DNA from: Acidobacteriota bacterium
GTDB taxonomy: Bacteria; Acidobacteriota; Vicinamibacteria; Vicinamibacterales; UBA2999
Assembly: GCA_947465645.1 (NCBI GenBank)
Contig: CANIBQ010000031.1
Span: forward strand, 1 to 52,208
Length of the DNA stretch: 52,208 nt
Reading direction: 5' to 3'
The translations under genes were made by a program, and so were the position numbers. The notes under the pieces were generated by a model. The model worked only from the letters and a program-made list of their open reading frames with translations. It ran no database searches and was not told the origin of the DNA. Within the stretch, counting starts at the first letter, position 1. Each line of letters opens with the position of its first letter. Shown piece after piece: positions 1 through 7,166 of this stretch.

Positions 1-418
1 AAATCACCGTGGCCGCGGCTGCGTCCGCGCGATCGAGCGACCCGGCGTCGGCCGTCACCGTCACCGATTCGGCGACGCCCGCCACGGAGAGCTCCATCGA
101 GAGGCGTTCGGTCTCTCCAACTGAGAGCACGATGCCGTCGTAGTGCATGGCCGCGAAGCCCGGGAGGGTGGCGTCCACCACATACGATCCGACCGGCATC
201 GCGGCGAGCGTGAACCGCCCCGCGGCGTCGGTCACCGCCGCCCTCACGGCCGCGGTGTCGAGGTTGCGCGCCACGACGGCAACGTTCGGGGCGGGATCGC
301 CGCCAGGATCCACGACGATGCCGGCAATCGCGGCGCTGCCGGATTCAGACTGAGCGAACACCGCGCCGTGTGAGAGCAGAAGCAGCAGGCACACGATCAA
401 CGGACGAGCGTTTGGCAT
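1..418 (-). CDS. N-terminus of a secreted receptor-like protein with carboxypeptidase-regulatory domain (partial)
   Basis: Only the first 139 codons are in the window; the gene continues past the left edge. The start at 418 gives a clear signal peptide (MPNARPLIVCLLLLLSHGAV, then cleavage near AFAQ). Next comes a carboxypeptidase-regulatory-like beta-sandwich of about 80 residues (G-I-V-V-D-P-G-G, A-A-G-R-F-T-L, P-V-G-S-Y-V-V), then E-S-V-T-V-T-A-D. That order is typical of the N-terminus of large TonB-dependent receptor-like outer-membrane proteins of Acidobacteriota. The barrel itself is not visible, so the receptor assignment is inferred. A non-receptor secreted protein with the same domain is possible. 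Confidence 0.7.
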   Translation of the reverse strand, partial: MPNARPLIVCLLLLLSHGAVFAQSESGSAAIAGIVVDPGGDPAPNVAVVARNLDTAAVRAAVTDAAGRFTLAAMPVGSYVVDATLPGFAAMHYDGIVLSVGETERLSMELSVAGVAESVTVTADAGSLDRADAAAATVI

Positions 419-529
419 GCCGCGAGTATAGAAATCCGACGCGACACCAACGTGACGAAACCGTCTCGTCCGTGTAACAAGATCGCGGCGCTACAGACGC
501 AGGTCGACGAGATCGGCGCGGCCCTGCCG

Positions 530-1279
530 TCAGGCAGCCCAGGACCCGTTGCGAAAGAGCGTCAGCGCTACGTCCACGTTACTGCGCAGCGCTTTCTTGA
601 TGGCAGGCCAGTTCTTCTCGCTTCGCAGGAGCGTTTTCCACGAATAGAGATGCTTCGCCTTGTGAAAGTCGCTGTTGGCGATATAGGGGAAGTGCTTGAG
701 GCTGGTCACCGAGAAGAGATCGTCGCGATTGGCGGCTTCCCAGAGGTCCACCAGATCCGACAGATGGTCCCGGTGTTCCCAGAGATAGCAGGTGCTGATT
801 TCGAGGCGCCTCGGCGCCCGCGTGTGATGCGGATGGCAGGCAATGCTCAAGGCCCCCTGACGCCGGATCTCCAGAAGGATGTCCCGCGCCGCCTGATCCG
901 CGCTGATGTACTTCTTGATGTCGAGCGCGATGATGTGGGAGTTCTTCTTGCCCCGAAGCCGGTTCTGCGTCACCTCCGCCCCGGCGACGACCAGCATCCC
1001 GTACTGCGTCAGCGCGCGCTCGGCTTCCTGCTTGATGTCCGCGAGGTACGCCGCGAAGTCGTCCTCGCGGACGCCGAACCGCCGGCGGCCCAGGGTGGCC
1101 AGCCGCCCAGCCCGTGCCAGCCAGTCACTGTCCATGAGGATGTGGTCGGTGATCGCGATGACGTCGAACTTCCCCGTCTTGCCGTAGAGATCGACGACCT
1201 CGGCGATGCCAAGCTGGCCGTCGCTCCAGCGCGTGTGGATGTGGAAGTCGCAGAGCAGGTACGGTTCGTATCCAGGCAT
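530..1279 (-). CDS. PHP-domain metal-dependent phosphoesterase
   Basis: This 249-residue protein opens with the PHP metal-binding motif D-F-H-I-H-T-R-W-S-D-G (residues 11-21), followed by A-I-T-D-H near residue 43, a conserved Glu in V-A-G-A-E-V-T, A-C-H-P-H-H near 163 and N-S-D-F-H near 217. These are the usual ligands of the PHP trinuclear metal centre. PHP proteins hydrolyse phosphoester bonds; the substrate cannot be told. It is a stand-alone PHP domain, not part of a DNA polymerase or histidinol phosphatase. Its ATG overlaps the stop of the upstream glycosyltransferase (T-G-A-T-G), so the two are probably co-translated. Confidence 0.85.
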   Translation of the reverse strand: MPGYEPYLLCDFHIHTRWSDGQLGIAEVVDLYGKTGKFDVIAITDHILMDSDWLARAGRLATLGRRRFGVREDDFAAYLADIKQEAERALTQYGMLVVAGAEVTQNRLRGKKNSHIIALDIKKYISADQAARDILLEIRRQGALSIACHPHHTRAPRRLEISTCYLWEHRDHLSDLVDLWEAANRDDLFSVTSLKHFPYIANSDFHKAKHLYSWKTLLRSEKNWPAIKKALRSNVDVALTLFRNGSWAA

Positions 1280-2016
1280 CAGGTTCTCACATCCACGTGG
1301 GTGCGATCCTTAGGCGTGTGGTGTAGCAGCTCTGACGTGAAATTCCTGACGTAGAGGCGAAACACCGCGCCCTTCCCCATAGCGCGATAGCGTCTGGCGG
1401 AGGTATACAGGTAGCAGTCGTGCACGAGCGTCACCTTGCCCACCCCGTGCAGCCGGCGCCCGACGTTGGTGTCTTCGCCGTGAAACTCGATCGAGGTATC
1501 GAAGCCGCCAATCACCTCGAGCGCGGCGCGGCGGACGGCGAAGTTGCCGCCATAGAAGATCGTCCCGATCCGCAGGATGTACTTGACGAGCACCTGCGTG
1601 GCCGGCGCCAGCGTGAAGTCGTAGGCGCGGATCAGCAGGCGGCCCCACCAGTCCCAGTCGTAAAACCGGTACGGCCCTGACAATGCGAGCAGGTGCGGGT
1701 CCGCGAGAAACCGGCGCTCGATGCGTTCGAGCCACGTGAGCGGCGCCCGGCAATCTGCGTCCAGATAGACGAGCAAGTCGCCTTCCGCCATCAGCCGCCC
1801 CGTCTCCCGGGCGACCGTCAGCCCCTTCCGCGGCTCGTCGATCACGCGCACACCCGGCACCTGCCCGGCCACCTCGCCGGTGGCGTCGCTGCTGGCGTTA
1901 TTGATCACGATGATCTCGTCGGGGACCCGAGACTGGGCGAGGAGCGAATAGAGGCAGGCTGGCAGATACTCCGCTTCGTTATGGGCGCAGACGATGACGC
2001 TTATTCGAAGCGTCAT
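1279..2016 (-). CDS. Family 2 glycosyltransferase
   Basis: The 245-residue protein has the GT-A fold signature: I-S-V-I-V-C-A-H-N-E at the N-terminus, I-I-V-I-N-N-A-S-S-D, the metal-binding Y-L-D-A-D-C near residue 97, and F-H-G-E-D-T-N-V near residue 186 where the catalytic base normally lies. No strong membrane segment is seen, so it is probably cytosolic or peripheral. I chose the ATG at 2016 because the motif starts there and a GGAG lies about 12 nt upstream; an upstream in-frame start at 2064 would add 16 residues not typical of the family. It probably transfers a sugar during envelope glycan synthesis; the acceptor is unknown. It is coupled to the downstream PHP gene. Confidence 0.85.
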   Translation of the reverse strand: MTLRISVIVCAHNEAEYLPACLYSLLAQSRVPDEIIVINNASSDATGEVAGQVPGVRVIDEPRKGLTVARETGRLMAEGDLLVYLDADCRAPLTWLERIERRFLADPHLLALSGPYRFYDWDWWGRLLIRAYDFTLAPATQVLVKYILRIGTIFYGGNFAVRRAALEVIGGFDTSIEFHGEDTNVGRRLHGVGKVTLVHDCYLYTSARRYRAMGKGAVFRLYVRNFTSELLHHTPKDRTHVDVRT

Positions 2017-2126
2017 CGCTGCACCGTCTGCTCCTGCCGTGGTATACCCACGCGCATGAACCACACGATAGAGGACGGTTGTGACGCCGGGATCTCGGTC
2101 GTGCGACGAACCGGTTAATTAGCGTG

Positions 2127-2142
2127 GTAACGCGCTTTTAAC
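2127..2142 (+). promoter_or_regulatory. Direct-repeat operator candidate upstream of the first response regulator
   Basis: GTAAC at 2127 and TTAAC at 2138 start exactly 11 bp apart, within GTAACGC-N4-TTTAAC-type sequence. The same arrangement occurs at 3187/3198 upstream of the paralogous regulator. The distance from the box to the start codon is nearly identical (44 and 46 nt). Eleven-bp direct repeats are the usual half-site spacing for PhoB/OmpR-family regulators. Autoregulation is inferred. Confidence 0.5.
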
Positions 2143-2186
2143 CGCCGCGTGACTGTCAGGACACGCGCGTTGACTAGTGTGGGGTC

Positions 2187-2885
2187 ATGCTCAGAACCCG
2201 CGCGCTCGTAGTCGAAGACGAACCTGACATCGCCGGCCTCATCAAGCACGCGCTCGAGCGCGGAGGCGACATCCAGGTGGAGATCGCAGCGGCCGGCGAC
2301 GCCGCCCTCAAGTCGGTGGCCGAGATGCCGCCCGATCTCGTCATCCTCGATCTGAATCTCCCGGTCGTGAACGGATTCGAGGTCTGCCGCATCCTGCGCA
2401 TGCGCCCGGCGACGCAACGCATCCCGATCATCATCCTCACCGCGCGCTCCAGCGAATCCGATCGCGTCGTCGGCCTCGAGTCGGGTGCCGATGACTACAT
2501 CACGAAGCCATTCAGCATGCGGGAGCTCGCCGCGCGGGTGCAGGCCGTCCTGCGGCGCGGGCCGGGGACGCCTGCGCCCGGAGCGCCGGCATCCGCGATC
2601 TACCGGGGCACGCAACTGGTCATCGACTTCGAGGCGATCTCGGTGCTGGTGGACGACCGTTCAACCCGCCTCACGCGCCGTGAGTTCGAGCTGCTTCAGT
2701 TCCTGGTGCACAACCGCAACCGCGTCGTGTCGCGCGATCGCCTGCTGGAGAAGGTGTGGGGATACGAACGCGAGGTGGAAACCCGATCGATTGACGTGCA
2801 CGTGGGGCGCCTGCGGGCCAAGCTCGGTCCCGCCGCCAGACAGATCGAGACCGTCGTGGGCCTGGGCTATCGGTTCGTCGACTAG
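2187..2885 (+). CDS. OmpR/PhoB-family response regulator, copy 1
   Basis: A 232-residue two-domain regulator. The receiver domain (about 1-120) has the acidic pocket E10-D11-E12, phosphoacceptor D55 in I-L-D-L-N-L-P, T85 and K107 in T-K-P-F. The winged-helix effector (about 135-232) carries L-T-R-R-E-F-E-L-L, S-I-D-V-H-V-G-R-L-R and V-V-G-L-G-Y-R-F-V. No histidine kinase is adjacent, so it is an orphan. A highly similar paralogue lies 360 bp downstream on the same strand, indicating tandem duplication. The stimulus is unknown; the wording C-R-I-L-R-M-R-P is shared by the two copies. The ATG at 2187 places the receiver in the standard register. Confidence 0.93.
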   Translation: MLRTRALVVEDEPDIAGLIKHALERGGDIQVEIAAAGDAALKSVAEMPPDLVILDLNLPVVNGFEVCRILRMRPATQRIPIIILTARSSESDRVVGLESGADDYITKPFSMRELAARVQAVLRRGPGTPAPGAPASAIYRGTQLVIDFEAISVLVDDRSTRLTRREFELLQFLVHNRNRVVSRDRLLEKVWGYEREVETRSIDVHVGRLRAKLGPAARQIETVVGLGYRFVD

Positions 2886-2906
2886 GCCCGACGCGATTAG
2901 AGCGTT

Positions 2907-3119
2907 CTAATCAGCCTCGACCCACCCGCTCCGCAGCAGCGACTGCGCCTGGAGCGAAAAGGACAGGCTCGCCCGCTCGACGCGGTGCCAATCGTGATAG
3001 ACGACGCGGCGCACGACGCGGCTGTCCTGCTCCTCGCGTACGTCCCATCCGGCGGATGGCAAGTGGGTAATCGTGAAGCGCCTGATGGTCGAGGCCTTGC
3101 GAAGAATCCGTGCGTACAT
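2907..3119 (-). CDS. Small hypothetical protein divergent from response regulator 2
   Basis: Seventy residues starting M-Y-A-R-I-L-R-K-A-S, basic at the N-terminus, then D-V-R-E-E-Q-D-S-R-V-V-R-R-V-V-Y-H-D-W-H-R-V-E-R, ending S-G-W-V-E-A-D. The amphipathic pattern, an ATG preceded by GGAT, and its place between two regulators with an operator array in front suggest a real gene. No domain is recognised. It is read away from the second regulator gene, so the repeats at 3155-3213 could control both. A chance open frame cannot be excluded. Confidence 0.5.
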   Translation of the reverse strand: MYARILRKASTIRRFTITHLPSAGWDVREEQDSRVVRRVVYHDWHRVERASLSFSLQAQSLLRSGWVEAD

Positions 3120-3154
3120 GACATCCGATCGTTACCTGATCCCCGTGCCCTAAA

Positions 3155-3213
3155 GGTGTAAATATTGTGTAACGGCCAGCCCAGGTGTAACGCAGTATTA
3201 ACGTCGGCGTTAC
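3155..3213 (+). promoter_or_regulatory. Tandem direct-repeat operator array between divergent genes
   Basis: GTAAA at 3158, GTAAC at 3169, GTAAC at 3187 and TTAAC at 3198 form two pairs, each with 11-bp spacing, separated by 18 bp. The second pair matches the box at 2127-2142 (GTAACGC, three or four variable bases, TTAAC). GTAACGC (3187-3193) also forms an inverted repeat with GCGTTAC (3207-3213). The array sits in the 129-bp gap between the leftward small gene and the rightward regulator. Likely binding sites for the PhoB-like paralogues; which one binds is unknown. Confidence 0.5.
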
Positions 3214-3248
3214 GGTTCTGAAACTGCGGGCAGATACCGTAAAGCTAA

Positions 3249-3962
3249 GTGATAGCGTCTCCTACGGCGTCTCAGCGGCGTGTGCTCGTGGTGGAAGATG
3301 AGCCCGATGTCGCCAATCTCATCCGGCACACCCTCGAACAGACGCCGGATCTTCGCGTCGAGCTCGTCGCCAGCGGTGATGCCGCCCTGAAGGCGGCGGC
3401 CGAACGCCCCCCCGATCTCGTGATCCTGGACCTGAACCTTCCGGTCTTGAGCGGGATCGAGGTGTGCCGCATCCTGCGGATGCGGCCAGGCACGGAGCGC
3501 GTCCCGATCATCATGCTGACCGCGCGCGCCACCGAGAACGACCGGGTCATCGGCCTGGACGTCGGTGCCGACGACTACATGTCGAAGCCGTTCAGCCCGC
3601 GCGAGCTGGCCGCGCGAGTGAGAGCGGTGCTGCGCCGGGGACCGGCCAACAGCGATGAGCGGCCCGGGCCGCTCGTCTACAAGGGCGAGCGGCTTCACGC
3701 CGACTTCGACGCCGTGTCCGTCACGGTCGACGGCGCGCCCGTGCGCCTGACGCGCCGCGAGTTCGATCTGCTCCGGCACCTCATCGATCACCGCAACCGG
3801 GTACAGTCGCGCGATCGTCTACTGGAACGTGTGTGGGGATACGATGCCGCCGCCGAGACCCGGGCAGTGGACGTCCACATCGGCCGCCTCCGCGCCAAGC
3901 TTGGCGTCGCCGGCCGGCAGATCGAGACCGTCGTCGGCCTCGGCTATCGGTTCATCGAGTAG
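3249..3962 (+). CDS. OmpR/PhoB-family response regulator, copy 2
   Basis: A 237-residue paralogue of the regulator at 2187, aligned end to end with few gaps. Receiver: E16-D17-E18, phosphoacceptor D61 in I-L-D-L-N-L-P, conserved Thr in M-L-T-A-R and Lys in S-K-P-F. Effector: winged helix with L-T-R-R-E-F-D-L-L, A-V-D-V-H-I-G-R-L-R and V-V-G-L-G-Y-R-F-I-E. The start is a GTG at 3249 with only a weak ribosome site; a second GTG at 3282 would trim 11 residues and still leave the receiver intact. No kinase lies nearby. A heptamer tandem repeat begins directly after its stop codon. Confidence 0.92.
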   Translation: MIASPTASQRRVLVVEDEPDVANLIRHTLEQTPDLRVELVASGDAALKAAAERPPDLVILDLNLPVLSGIEVCRILRMRPGTERVPIIMLTARATENDRVIGLDVGADDYMSKPFSPRELAARVRAVLRRGPANSDERPGPLVYKGERLHADFDAVSVTVDGAPVRLTRREFDLLRHLIDHRNRVQSRDRLLERVWGYDAAAETRAVDVHIGRLRAKLGVAGRQIETVVGLGYRFIE

Positions 3963-4004
3963 GGCTCGGGGCTTTAGGCTCGGGGCTTTAGGCTCTCGGC
4001 TCTC
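3963..4004. repeat. Heptamer tandem array A (6 units)
   Basis: Six contiguous 7-bp units: GGCTCGG, GGCTTTA, GGCTCGG, GGCTTTA, GGCTCTC, GGCTCTC, starting on the base after the regulator's stop codon. The unit is close to that of array F at 42153-42208 (GGCTCTG, GGCTTTG, GGCTTTA), 38 kb away. Confidence 0.85.
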
Positions 4005-4105
4005 AGTGCTCCGAGCAGCAGGACCGTTTGCTTTCCGAACGCTCGAGCGTATCTTCGCCGTCCTTACGGCATCGCACTTGCGTTGGGTTGATGCGGGGGT
4101 ATTCG

Positions 4106-4351
4106 ATGAGGGTTGAAGAGCGGCGAAACATTCCGGCACGTGCGGTAGTCGTGCAGCGCGTCATCAACGGGATCGTGCAGAACCCCAGTGTGACGCTGAC
4201 GGTCGATACCCTCCAGGCGTGGCTGGATGTCCCTTTGGAAGCTGCCGATCGGATCCTTCAGCGACTGGCCTCATCCGGCCTGGTGCGCGAGGTCCAGAAG
4301 GGCGTCTGGGCGCGCGGCACGTGGCCTGGATCCCAGCGGGATTGGTACTAA
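4106..4351 (+). CDS. Small winged-helix-like protein
   Basis: Eighty-one residues from the ATG at 4106, which follows a GGGGG ribosome site by 7 nt; an upstream in-frame ATG at 4028 would add a low-complexity leader and is less likely. The sequence reads as three helices then a wing: R-A-V-V-V-Q-R-V-I-N-G-I-V, T-L-T-V-D-T-L-Q-A-W-L, A-A-D-R-I-L-Q-R-L-A-S-S-G-L-V, and V-Q-K-G-V-W-A-R-G-T-W. This is the layout of a small DNA-binding winged helix of the Rrf2/MarR type, without an effector domain. It is separated from the regulator pair by the heptamer array. Function unknown. Confidence 0.65.
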   Translation: MRVEERRNIPARAVVVQRVINGIVQNPSVTLTVDTLQAWLDVPLEAADRILQRLASSGLVREVQKGVWARGTWPGSQRDWY

Positions 4352-4365
4352 ATCGAGGCCTTGGC

Positions 4366-4387
4366 GACCACTATTGCGTAAGTGGTC
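4366..4387. terminator. Hairpin between convergent genes
   Basis: GACCACT (4366-4372) pairs with AGTGGTC (4381-4387) across an 8-nt loop in the 63-bp gap between the convergent winged-helix and metallo-beta-lactamase genes. There is no T-tract, so termination is only suggested by position. Confidence 0.35.
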
Positions 4388-4414
4388 ACCCCACTCAGCT
4401 CGAGCGTACGCGTC

Positions 4415-5185
4415 TTACCGATGAGCCCCGGCAAACACCGTCAACGCCGCCACACCGTCCACCGCGCCAGAATGCGCCGGCACGATGGCCTTTACGTCTG
4501 CACCATCGGCCACGAGCCGCTGCTCGAGGCGCACCAGCGACGCCCGGTTCTCCGGCTGGCTGTCGGTGAATATCCAGGGCGCTCCCTGGAGTGAGCCGTC
4601 GCTCGTGACGTCTCCGGAATCCCCGATCAGCAACACCCCGTTTACCAGGTAGGCGGCGCTGCCGGCGGTGTGCCCCGGCACCGCGTACACGCGGACCGGC
4701 GTCGAGCCGACGGTCACCACGTCGCCGTCATGCAGGGCGCGGCTCACCGTGATCCCGGTCGGGCTCACCGGAAACAGGCGAGTGACCGGACCGTTCGAGC
4801 CGGCCCGCCCTTCCACCAGCGCGACGTCGGGCTCGAGCGCCATCACTTGCGCATTGGGAAAAAGATGGGCGGCTCCGGTGTGGTCGGGATGACCGTGTGT
4901 GAGAAAGATCGTCGACACCGCCTCGGGTCCGATGCCGCGGCGGGTCAGCTCGGCGAGCACCGCGGTGCCGGCCTTATCGTTTCCGGCGTCAATCAGCACG
5001 ACCTGGCGGCTGTCGATCGGCACGACGGAGAAGCTCGTGAAGCCGTCCGCAACGACGCGGATGCCATTGACCTCCTGTCCGTCCACGACGGCCCGGCGTC
5101 CCATGAAGGTGACCGCGACGAGCGTGCCGACCCCCACCACGATGAGCAGGACGATGAGTCCAACGATCTTCAGGATGCGTTTCAT
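4415..5185 (-). CDS. Membrane-anchored metallo-beta-lactamase-fold hydrolase
   Basis: A 256-residue protein from the ATG at 5185. Residues 5-27 form one hydrophobic segment (I-L-K-I-V-G-L-I-V-L-L-I-V-V-G-V), either a signal anchor or uncleaved signal peptide. The MBL fold follows: V-L-I-D-A-G, the zinc motif T-H-G-H-P-D-H-T-G, V-P-G-H-T-A-G-S and L-I-G-D-S. The last His of the family corresponds to V-P-A-H-S-G-A. The catalytic domain is thus probably outside the cytoplasmic membrane. MBL hydrolases act on thioesters, lactones or beta-lactams; substrate unknown. The open frame extends upstream into an apparently unrelated remnant (5225-5302). Confidence 0.85.
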   Translation of the reverse strand: MKRILKIVGLIVLLIVVGVGTLVAVTFMGRRAVVDGQEVNGIRVVADGFTSFSVVPIDSRQVVLIDAGNDKAGTAVLAELTRRGIGPEAVSTIFLTHGHPDHTGAAHLFPNAQVMALEPDVALVEGRAGSNGPVTRLFPVSPTGITVSRALHDGDVVTVGSTPVRVYAVPGHTAGSAAYLVNGVLLIGDSGDVTSDGSLQGAPWIFTDSQPENRASLVRLEQRLVADGADVKAIVPAHSGAVDGVAALTVFAGAHR

Positions 5186-5224
5186 CTCGGGATTATGGCT
5201 CAAACGTCGAGCTCCGCAGCCAGC

Positions 5225-5302
5225 GGAAAATGGTCCGACTTCCTGAAATGCCACGAGGTCGGGCGACGTATGCTTGATCACGGCCGCGAGCTTGGCCTCG
5301 CG
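5225..5302 (-). pseudogene. Possible remnant of an endonuclease/exonuclease/phosphatase-family gene
   Basis: The frame upstream of the MBL start reads R-E-A-K-L-A-A-V-I-K-H, then T-S-P-D-L-V-A-F-Q-E-V-G. This resembles the helix and beta-strand around the conserved Q-E of EEP-family enzymes (pattern I-x-x-x-x-P-D-V-V-A-L-Q-E-V). Nothing of the N-terminal W-N strand or the later catalytic residues is present. The stretch lies in a 141-bp intergenic gap. A chance resemblance is quite possible. Confidence 0.25.
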
Positions 5303-5326
5303 TCCGGCACCTGCAATGACTGCTTC

Positions 5327-6451
5327 ATGATTCCGGCCTTCCATCGAACGATACGAATCGTCGCCGCGCCTGCCGCCGCGGCGCTGCTCTTCACGCTGCC
5401 GGTGTCACTCGACGGGCAGAGCGGCACGGTGGCGACGCGCCAGCCCCGCATGGAGCTGGTCTCGGCGCAGAGGCTCCAACTGACAGGCGAGGTCGACAGC
5501 AACAGTCCCGCCATCTGGGACCGCGTCAACGGACGGCTCACCCTCTTCGTGATGACCTCGATGTCCGGCATGCCGAGCCTCGCCTCCGGGCGCGAGCTGA
5601 CCACGCTGGGCAAGGCCAGCCCGGCCGCGATCGAGCCGTGGCCCGGCGGCGGCATCTGGATGGAAGCCGTTGTCACCGACGAGGACGGCACGTGGTACGG
5701 CTATTACCATAACGAGAATCCCGCGCGGGTCTGCGGAAGCGAGCAGAAGGTCATTCCACGCGTGGGCGCTGCCCGCTCGGCCGATCGCGGCCGGACCTGG
5801 CAACCGCTCGGCGTGATCCTCGAGGCGCCGCCGCGCACCTACGACTGCACCACCACGAACAAGTATTTCGTGGGCGGGGTCGGGGACTTCAGCGTGCAGC
5901 GCAGTCGCGACTCCCAGGACCTGTACTTCTTCTACTCCACGTACCTGCGCAGCGAGCGGCTGCAGGGCGTGGCGGTGGCGCGACTCGCGTGGGCGGACCG
6001 CGACGATCCGCCCGGCAAGATGATGCTCTGGCGCGACGGCGTCTGGGTCCCCGTGAGCGCCTTGAGCTCGGCCAACGGCATGCAACGGTTCGTCTATCCC
6101 GCGGCCGGGCCGATTTTTCCGGCGAGAGACTCGTGGCATGACGAGGATCTGGTCGTGGACGCTTTCTGGGGCCCGTCGGTCCACTGGAACACGCATCTGC
6201 TGCAGTACGTGATGCTGCTCAATCGTGCGAAAGACGACAATTTTGCCCAGGAGGGCATCTACGTCTCCTTCGCCACCGACATCAACGACCCCCGCTTCTG
6301 GTCGGCGCCGGTCAAGGTGCTGAATGGGGGCAAATGGTATCCCCAGGTCATCGGCATGCAGGACGGGTCTGGCAGCGACAAGGTCGCGGGTGAATGGCCG
6401 CGTTTTTTCATGTCCGGGTCGTCGCAGCATCTCGCGCACTTCGTCAAATGA
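5327..6451 (+). CDS. Secreted protein, probable sialidase/glycosidase-like beta-propeller
   Basis: A 374-residue protein from the ATG at 5327, with a signal peptide (R-T-I-R-I-V-A-A-P-A-A-A-A-L-L-F-T-L, cleavage after S-L-D-G-Q). The remainder alternates short beta-rich blocks such as D-E-D-G-T-W-Y-G-Y-Y-H, A-R-S-A-D-R-G-R-T-W-Q-P and S-R-D-S-Q-D-L-Y-F-F-Y-S-T-Y. S-A-D-R-G-R-T-W resembles an Asp-box of sialidase-like propellers, and the block pattern matches five-bladed glycosidase-like folds. The active site could not be assigned. Probably periplasmic or extracellular. It stands alone, rightward, with the ferredoxin gene 24 bp downstream. Confidence 0.65.
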   Translation: MIPAFHRTIRIVAAPAAAALLFTLPVSLDGQSGTVATRQPRMELVSAQRLQLTGEVDSNSPAIWDRVNGRLTLFVMTSMSGMPSLASGRELTTLGKASPAAIEPWPGGGIWMEAVVTDEDGTWYGYYHNENPARVCGSEQKVIPRVGAARSADRGRTWQPLGVILEAPPRTYDCTTTNKYFVGGVGDFSVQRSRDSQDLYFFYSTYLRSERLQGVAVARLAWADRDDPPGKMMLWRDGVWVPVSALSSANGMQRFVYPAAGPIFPARDSWHDEDLVVDAFWGPSVHWNTHLLQYVMLLNRAKDDNFAQEGIYVSFATDINDPRFWSAPVKVLNGGKWYPQVIGMQDGSGSDKVAGEWPRFFMSGSSQHLAHFVK

Positions 6452-6475
6452 CAGTTTTTGTGTAAGCTCAACGCG

Positions 6476-6847
6476 ATGCCTTTCATCATCACCGACCCCT
6501 GTATCGGCACTAAGGACTCCGCGTGCGTCGACGTTTGCCCGGTGGACTGCATCCACCCGCGCAAGGACGAGCCCGAGTTTGCCACCACGACGATGCTCTA
6601 TATCCATCCGGAGGAGTGCATCGACTGCGGCGCCTGCGTGCCGGCCTGCCCCGTCACGGCAATTTACGATAGTCCCGAATCGGTACCGGCCAGCCAGAAG
6701 GAGCTCGTGGAAGCCAACGCGGTCTACCGTGCGGGCGACTCGGCGGCTGTGGCAGCGGCCGAGGCGATCGTCCAGAAGCACGTGCAGGCACACGCCGATC
6801 TGATGGCGGTGCCGCCAGCCGAGCGCGCCGTCGCGCACGCTCAGTAG
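6476..6847 (+). CDS. 7Fe ferredoxin ([3Fe-4S][4Fe-4S])
   Basis: A 123-residue protein from the ATG at 6476. Cysteines C9, C17, C21 and C25, then C48, C51, C54 and C58 reproduce the Azotobacter FdI-type pattern: C9, C17 and C58 would bind the [3Fe-4S] cluster, C21, C48, C51 and C54 the [4Fe-4S] cluster, and C25 matches the extra free Cys of that family. The C-terminal helix-rich tail of about 50 residues (Q-K-E-L-V-E-A-N and A-E-A-I-V-Q-K-H) is longer than in minimal ferredoxins. It carries low-potential electrons in the cytosol; partner enzymes are not encoded nearby. Confidence 0.92.
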   Translation: MPFIITDPCIGTKDSACVDVCPVDCIHPRKDEPEFATTTMLYIHPEECIDCGACVPACPVTAIYDSPESVPASQKELVEANAVYRAGDSAAVAAAEAIVQKHVQAHADLMAVPPAERAVAHAQ

Positions 6848-6894
6848 TACAACAGGGCCCGTGGGCCTCGGGCCGTGACGCCCGGGATAAACGC

Positions 6895-7134
6895 ATGGCG
6901 CGAGGCTGGGAGAGCAAGGCGATCGAGGCGCAGCAGGAAGCTGCCGCCTCCAACACACCGGCGCCGGCGCCGCTGAGCGCAGGCGACGCCGCGCGACGCG
7001 CGGAACGCATGACGCTGCAACTGGCGCGGGCACGGGCACAGGCCGATCTTCAGACGGCGTGCGCGTCAGCCCATCGCGCGATGCTCGAGCAGGCGATTGC
7101 GGACCTGGACAAGAAGATCTCGGCGCTGACCTGA
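6895..7134 (+). CDS. Small coiled-coil-like hypothetical protein
   Basis: Seventy-nine residues, M-A-R-G-W-E-S-K-A-I-E-A-Q-Q-E at the start, a Pro/Ala linker (N-T-P-A-P-A-P-L), then an alanine- and charge-rich helix (A-E-R-M-T-L-Q-L-A-R-A-R-A-Q) ending D-L-D-K-K-I-S-A-L. No known domain; heptad-like spacing suggests a coiled coil. It is convergent with addA; the 32-bp gap holds a short palindrome (7143-7158, CGCC...GGCG) but no T-tract. Confidence 0.6.
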   Translation: MARGWESKAIEAQQEAAASNTPAPAPLSAGDAARRAERMTLQLARARAQADLQTACASAHRAMLEQAIADLDKKISALT

Positions 7135-7166
7135 CCCGCCTACGCCAAGGCTTCGGCGCGGCAGGC

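Noticed and set aside
419..529. GTGTAAC at about 472-478 as a third regulator operator
   Set aside because: Only a single half-site with no partner at 11 bp.
5405..7039. 544-codon frame on the minus strand over the secreted propeller and ferredoxin genes
   Set aside because: The plus-strand genes have a signal peptide and precise Fe-S cysteine spacing; the opposite frame has no recognisable domain.
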